This document shows, piece by piece, positions 38,768 through 41,870 of a stretch of 41,870 nucleotides of DNA. The translations under genes and the position numbers were made by a program. The DNA lies in assembly GCA_902464565.1 (NCBI GenBank), contig CABQJV010000019.1, positions 1 to 41,870 on the forward strand, in the 5' to 3' direction. The stretch is from an uncultured Collinsella sp. Its GTDB lineage: Bacteria; Actinomycetota; Coriobacteriia; Coriobacteriales; Coriobacteriaceae. The stretch's first letter is position 1. The number at the start of each line of letters is the position of its first letter. The notes below the pieces were generated by a model, which worked only from the letters and a program-made list of their open reading frames with translations, ran no database searches and was not told where the DNA came from.

Positions 38768-39885
38768 TTCAGTGCCTTCCTGATATCGAACAGCATGACC
38801 TCGATGGCCAGCTGGGGAGTAACGTTTCTGGCGATGTTGCGCTCGGCGGTTGCGACCGCCTCGAGCGCCCGCGTGGCACCCGCAACATTCGTCGCGGCGG
38901 CAAGCCGCCCGATCGTGTCGCGCACGTCCTCGTTCACAACGTCTGCCGCCTCGTCCTGAAGCGTCAGCAGCACGTCGCGCATGAGCGTCCGCGCGCTCGC
39001 CAGCGCTTCCATAATACCCGAACGCTCGCGCGCGTTGAGTTCGCGCTTGTTGCGGTCCTCAAGCTGCTTCAATGCTCCACGCGACAGGTAGTCGGCGTTT
39101 TGCTCGAGCACCTTTTCCTGCGTGGACTTGACCTCGGCGAGCGGCGCCTTAACGGCGACGATGAGTGACTTGGCACGGCTGAGCACGTCGGCCTCGTCGG
39201 CGGCGATGAGCGAATCGATGGCGCGAACCATCTGACGGCGGGCGTCCTGGCGCTCGGCGCTCTTGAGGAACTCGATGCCACGCGTGGGGCTTCCCGCCAC
39301 GGCGACGGCCATGCGGCAACGCGCGGGGTCCTGACCGGTGGCGCGGCTCACGGCCTGCGCGGCGACGGCGGGCGATACCAGCCGAAACGGCACGCACTGG
39401 CAGCGGCTCACGATGGTGGGCAACATCACGTCTGCCGAGGTGCCCAACAAGATAAACATAACGCCCTCGGGCGGCTCCTCGAGTGTCTTGAGCAGCGCGT
39501 TGGCGGTGTTGGCGCGCAGCTGCTCGGCACGGTCGATGATGTAGACCTTGGCCTTGGCGCGGATGGGTGCTAGCGGCACGTCGTCGAGCAGCTCGCGGGT
39601 CTGGGCAATGAGGTAGCCCGTGGCGCTCTCGGGCGTGTAATAGTGCACGTCGGGGTGCGTATGGCGAGCAACGCGCACACAACTGTCGCATGAGCCGCAG
39701 CCATCCTGCTCGCACAGGAAGGCTTGGGCGAGCGCCCACGCGGCGTCGAGCTTGCCCGCGCCGGGCGCGCCCAAAAACAGGTAGGCGTGCGATGCGCGAC
39801 CGCTGGCGACGGCATTGGTCAAAAAGTCGCGCACGCGCTCTTGGGTGTCGAGCTTGGCCAGCAGGCTTGCCTGAGCGGGGGCCAT
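38758..39885 (-). CDS. holB: DNA polymerase III delta-prime subunit
   Basis: The delta-prime subunit is part of the clamp loader. The 375-residue protein contains the P-loop FLGAPGAGKLDAAW (about 37-50), the zinc-binding CEQDGCGSCDSC, PIRAKAKVYIIDRAEQL and LLKTLEEPPEGVMFILLGTS, followed by PTIVSRCQ. All are family signatures. The start at 39885 lies just after the tmk stop and uses AGGAGG in the tmk end; an in-frame start at 39906 would overlap tmk. The gene overlaps ricT by ten bases. The tmk-holB-ricT order is widely conserved in Gram-positive bacteria. Confidence 0.92.
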   Translation of the reverse strand: MAPAQASLLAKLDTQERVRDFLTNAVASGRASHAYLFLGAPGAGKLDAAWALAQAFLCEQDGCGSCDSCVRVARHTHPDVHYYTPESATGYLIAQTRELLDDVPLAPIRAKAKVYIIDRAEQLRANTANALLKTLEEPPEGVMFILLGTSADVMLPTIVSRCQCVPFRLVSPAVAAQAVSRATGQDPARCRMAVAVAGSPTRGIEFLKSAERQDARRQMVRAIDSLIAADEADVLSRAKSLIVAVKAPLAEVKSTQEKVLEQNADYLSRGALKQLEDRNKRELNARERSGIMEALASARTLMRDVLLTLQDEAADVVNEDVRDTIGRLAAATNVAGATRALEAVATAERNIARNVTPQLAIEVMLFDIRKALKCR

Positions 39886-39886
39886 G

Positions 39887-40570
39887 TTACTCGGCCTCCT
39901 GGGCAAGCGCGACGGTGACGGCGTCCTGGGAAATGTCGAGGCCGTAGGCGCGAACCCGCTCGACCGTCTGCGCGAAGACTTCCTCGATGGACGCGGTCGC
40001 GTCGATGAGCTTTACGCGGTTTGGTTCCTCGGCGGCAATGGCGCAAAATCCCTGGTAGACGCGCTCTTGGAAGGCCATGCCCTTAGCCTCCATGCGGTCG
40101 GCCGCACCACGGGCTGCCATGCGCAGCGCCGCCTGCTCGGGCGTGATGTGGTAGACGAGTGTGAGCGCCGGGTGCGTCCCCGCGACGGCCAGGTTGTTGG
40201 CGTCGCGCACCATCTGGCGATCGAGGCCATCGGCAAACGCCTGGTAGCAGGTCGTGGAATCGTAGAAGCGATCGCACAGGACCACCTTACCGACAGCAAG
40301 GGCGGGCACGATGACCTCGTGCACCAACTGAGCGCGCGCCGCCTCGTAGAGCAGCAACTCGCAGGTGTCGCCCATCGCTGTATTGGCGGGGTCGAGCAGC
40401 AGAGCACGGATCTTTTCGCTGATGGCGGTACCGCCCGGCTCGCGCAGGCTCACAACCTGGTAGCCAGCGAGTTCAAGAGCGCGGGCAAGCAGGCGCGCCT
40501 GCGTGGACTTGCCGGCGCCATCGACGCCCTCGAGCGTGATAAAGCTATGTTGAGCGGGCTCAAAAGCCAT
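39887..40570 (-). CDS. tmk: Thymidylate kinase
   Basis: This enzyme phosphorylates dTMP to dTDP. The 227-residue protein has the P-loop FITLEGVDGAGKSTQARLL (about 10-28), the LREPGGTAISEKIR motif and VVLCDRFYDSTTCYQAFADG. The lid-like region with AARGAADRMEAKG suits the type that carries Arg outside the P-loop. GGAAGGGG precedes the start. It heads the conserved tmk-holB-ricT operon. Confidence 0.95.
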   Translation of the reverse strand: MAFEPAQHSFITLEGVDGAGKSTQARLLARALELAGYQVVSLREPGGTAISEKIRALLLDPANTAMGDTCELLLYEAARAQLVHEVIVPALAVGKVVLCDRFYDSTTCYQAFADGLDRQMVRDANNLAVAGTHPALTLVYHITPEQAALRMAARGAADRMEAKGMAFQERVYQGFCAIAAEEPNRVKLIDATASIEEVFAQTVERVRAYGLDISQDAVTVALAQEAE

Positions 40571-40672
40571 GGGCGCAGCCCCTTCCTACAAGGCGCGTAA
40601 ATGCAGATATATCAACCAAGCCATGATACCCCAGTGCTCGGCGCGTCCCCAATGGCTAAAGGTGCCTTTCCA

Positions 40673-40741
40673 AAGTTGCGGTGAAATAGGGACTGATTGA
40701 AGCTCTGAGACCGCCAAACAGTCCCTATTTCACCGCAACTT
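40673..40741. repeat. 69-bp palindromic element with 23-bp perfect arms
   Basis: AAGTTGCGGTGAAATAGGGA (continuing CTG) at 40673-40695 is perfectly inverted at 40719-40741, with a 23-base spacer. No gene lies inside. It sits between the divergent tmk and zinc-ribbon genes, 26 bases before a TATAAT element. Confidence 0.75.
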
Positions 40742-40766
40742 ATGATGGGGAATTTTGTGCGCTGGG

Positions 40767-40772
40767 TATAAT
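40767..40772 (+). promoter_or_regulatory. Probable -10 element of the zinc-ribbon gene
   Basis: TATAAT is preceded by TGG, giving an extended -10 appearance. No good -35 at the expected distance was seen. It lies 38 bases before the start codon. Confidence 0.45.
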
Positions 40773-40809
40773 CGTCATATTGCATTGAAATGTGGCGAAA
40801 GGAGTGGCA

Positions 40810-41793
40810 ATGTCTCGGTATTGCGCCTCGTGCGGCAAGCTTCTTGCAGATAATGCCAAGTTCTGCACCTCGTGCGGTGCACCCGTTGAGCAAACAACCG
40901 CGAGCGATAGCCAGCCCGCTTTTGAGCAGACCGGCTCCCTTGATACGCCGCAAGCCAAGGCGGACGACCCCCTCGCCTATCGCCCCGACCCCGCCGCAAG
41001 CCCTGCGGCCGTCGAGACCACGCAGCGCATACCCGTCGCGAGCGGCTCGCCCCAACAGGAGCCGGCTCCCGCATACACGCCCGCTTCGCCACAGACCCCC
41101 GCTCCCAAAAAGAGCGGCACCGGGCCGCTTATCGCCGTTATTGTTGTGCTGGTGGCGATCATCATCGCCCTGGTCGTTTTCTTTGTGATCAAGCCTTTCG
41201 ACAACGCCGCCACGCAGACGACTGCCGAGGTAGCTAAGCTGCACCATGACGTCGACGACGATGACCTAAAGCCTCTCGGCGATCCCAACAGCCTGTACGA
41301 CGATGATGACGATGACGACGAGGATGGCGGCGAAGCAACGCTCTCCGAGCAGAATCTCTACCGCCGACTGAGCGAATACTACGACTTGCTCGAAGACCTC
41401 GACAACTACGTCCGTGGCTGCGCGCAGAACTTCAACGGCAGCTATCTGGAAGAAGATCGCACCACCCGTCAAAATCTCGCCGACGTCGCCGAGCGCACAG
41501 AGGACACCATCGAGCAGTATTACGACATCGTCGAGGACCTGGACGTCCCGACGAGCTCTAAGAACTACAGTTCCTGGAAAGACATCGTTGCCCTGTATGA
41601 CGACCTGGATCACCGCATTGACGCAATCTGTGATGCCTGGGAGATCAGCCTGAAATACACCAAGCCTGCGGATCACAAGAATGAGATCGTGGCGCCGCTG
41701 TCGCGCGACAACGTGGCGGGCACCAATGACAATAAGTACCGCCTAGATTTTGAGAAGCGCTATCCCGGCGCCAAGCCTGTCGAGGTGAAGTAA
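40810..41793 (+). CDS. Zinc-ribbon membrane protein with acidic extracytoplasmic domain
   Basis: The protein has about 327 residues. The N-terminal zinc ribbon YCASCGKLLADNAKFCTSCGAPV (about 4-26) has two CxxC pairs. A Pro/Ala-rich linker of about 80 residues precedes one transmembrane segment (about 110-132, PLIAVIVVLVAIIIALVVFFVI). The outer part has an Asp run (YDDDDDDDED, about 175-184), then a helical region rich in Tyr, Asp and Leu (SEYYDLLEDLDNYV). AAAGGAG is five bases before the ATG. Such architecture suggests a membrane sensor or regulator. The function is not known. Confidence 0.8.
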   Translation: MSRYCASCGKLLADNAKFCTSCGAPVEQTTASDSQPAFEQTGSLDTPQAKADDPLAYRPDPAASPAAVETTQRIPVASGSPQQEPAPAYTPASPQTPAPKKSGTGPLIAVIVVLVAIIIALVVFFVIKPFDNAATQTTAEVAKLHHDVDDDDLKPLGDPNSLYDDDDDDDEDGGEATLSEQNLYRRLSEYYDLLEDLDNYVRGCAQNFNGSYLEEDRTTRQNLADVAERTEDTIEQYYDIVEDLDVPTSSKNYSSWKDIVALYDDLDHRIDAICDAWEISLKYTKPADHKNEIVAPLSRDNVAGTNDNKYRLDFEKRYPGAKPVEVK

Positions 41794-41870
41794 TCCCAAC
41801 AACTGATCAAATCTTGATCGCGTCGGAAATGTTGGTGTAAGCGCGCCGACGGCTGACCGCCAAACGCAAG
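41794..41870. other. Right-edge non-coding stretch
   Basis: The last 77 bases hold a GATCAA/TTGATC inverted repeat at about 41803-41818 and no gene. It is too short to judge. Confidence 0.3.

Noticed and set aside
1..41870. Prophage or integrated plasmid
   Set aside because: No integrase, phage structural, replication or mobilisation gene is seen, and the tRNA-Thr has no adjacent integrase or duplicated 3' end.

Overview
The window looks like a chromosomal segment of a GC-rich gut actinobacterium of the class Coriobacteriia, most probably Collinsella or a close relative. This is inferred from the high third-position GC, the mix of lactose- and mannose-family PTS operons, and a conserved housekeeping block (tmk, holB, ricT/PSP1, comF). 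No 16S gene or other taxonomic marker is present, so the genus is an inference. No prophage, integrase, transposase or CRISPR array was seen.

Left part (1-10,340): two lactose-type cassettes. Cassette 1 is lacI1 (minus) divergent from lacG1-lacE1 (plus). Cassette 2 is lacI2 (minus) divergent from lacE2-lacG2 (plus). Each encodes a LacI regulator, a fused EIIC-EIIB lactose-family permease and a GH1 6-phospho-beta-galactosidase-like enzyme, but the enzyme/permease order is swapped. Clusters of about 60-bp palindromes (2, 4 and 2 copies) lie exactly at the left edge, the junction and the right edge of the two cassettes. Arm changes are compensated in several copies. No EIIA-Lac gene is visible.

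Middle (10,340-25,720): a Fic-domain gene with a 75-bp palindromic operator over its own ribosome-binding site; a DeoR regulator divergent from galM; a lone mannose-family EIIB whose phospho-acceptor His is replaced by Tyr; tRNA-Thr(CGT); then an amino-sugar/galactose block. That block holds yhcH, a 43-codon NagA remnant, a LacC/FruK-like kinase, an aldose-1-epimerase-like gene, a flavodoxin, nagA, agaS, a GntR/UTRA regulator and a five-gene mannose-family PTS operon (EIIA, YajC-like, EIIB, EIIC, EIID). Together these suggest uptake of a galactosamine-type or related host-glycan sugar, deacetylation by NagA, deamination/isomerisation by AgaS and phosphorylation by the LacC-like kinase. Lactose breakdown by LacG could feed the same tagatose-6-phosphate pool. 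LacAB and the aldolase LacD are not in the window.

Right part (25,720-41,870): a DUF2975-like membrane protein paired with a small XRE regulator; a membrane-anchored SurA-like protein; a minus-strand run of degV, a garR-type dehydrogenase with a His/Cys-rich tail, a small membrane protein, a HEAT-repeat protein and NAD-type isocitrate dehydrogenase; the long ribosome hibernation factor; an orphan solute-binding lipoprotein; and a 215-bp MITE-like palindrome. Then come an AbiEi-like/nuclease-fold protein, comF, ricT with a 240-residue Arg-rich tail, holB, tmk and a zinc-ribbon membrane protein.

The most unusual signals are the covarying palindromes bounding the lac cassettes, the Fic operator, the His-to-Tyr EIIB, the metal-binding tail on GarR, the decayed second nagA and several dispersed palindrome families. 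All functional calls rest on reading motifs by eye; no database search was run.
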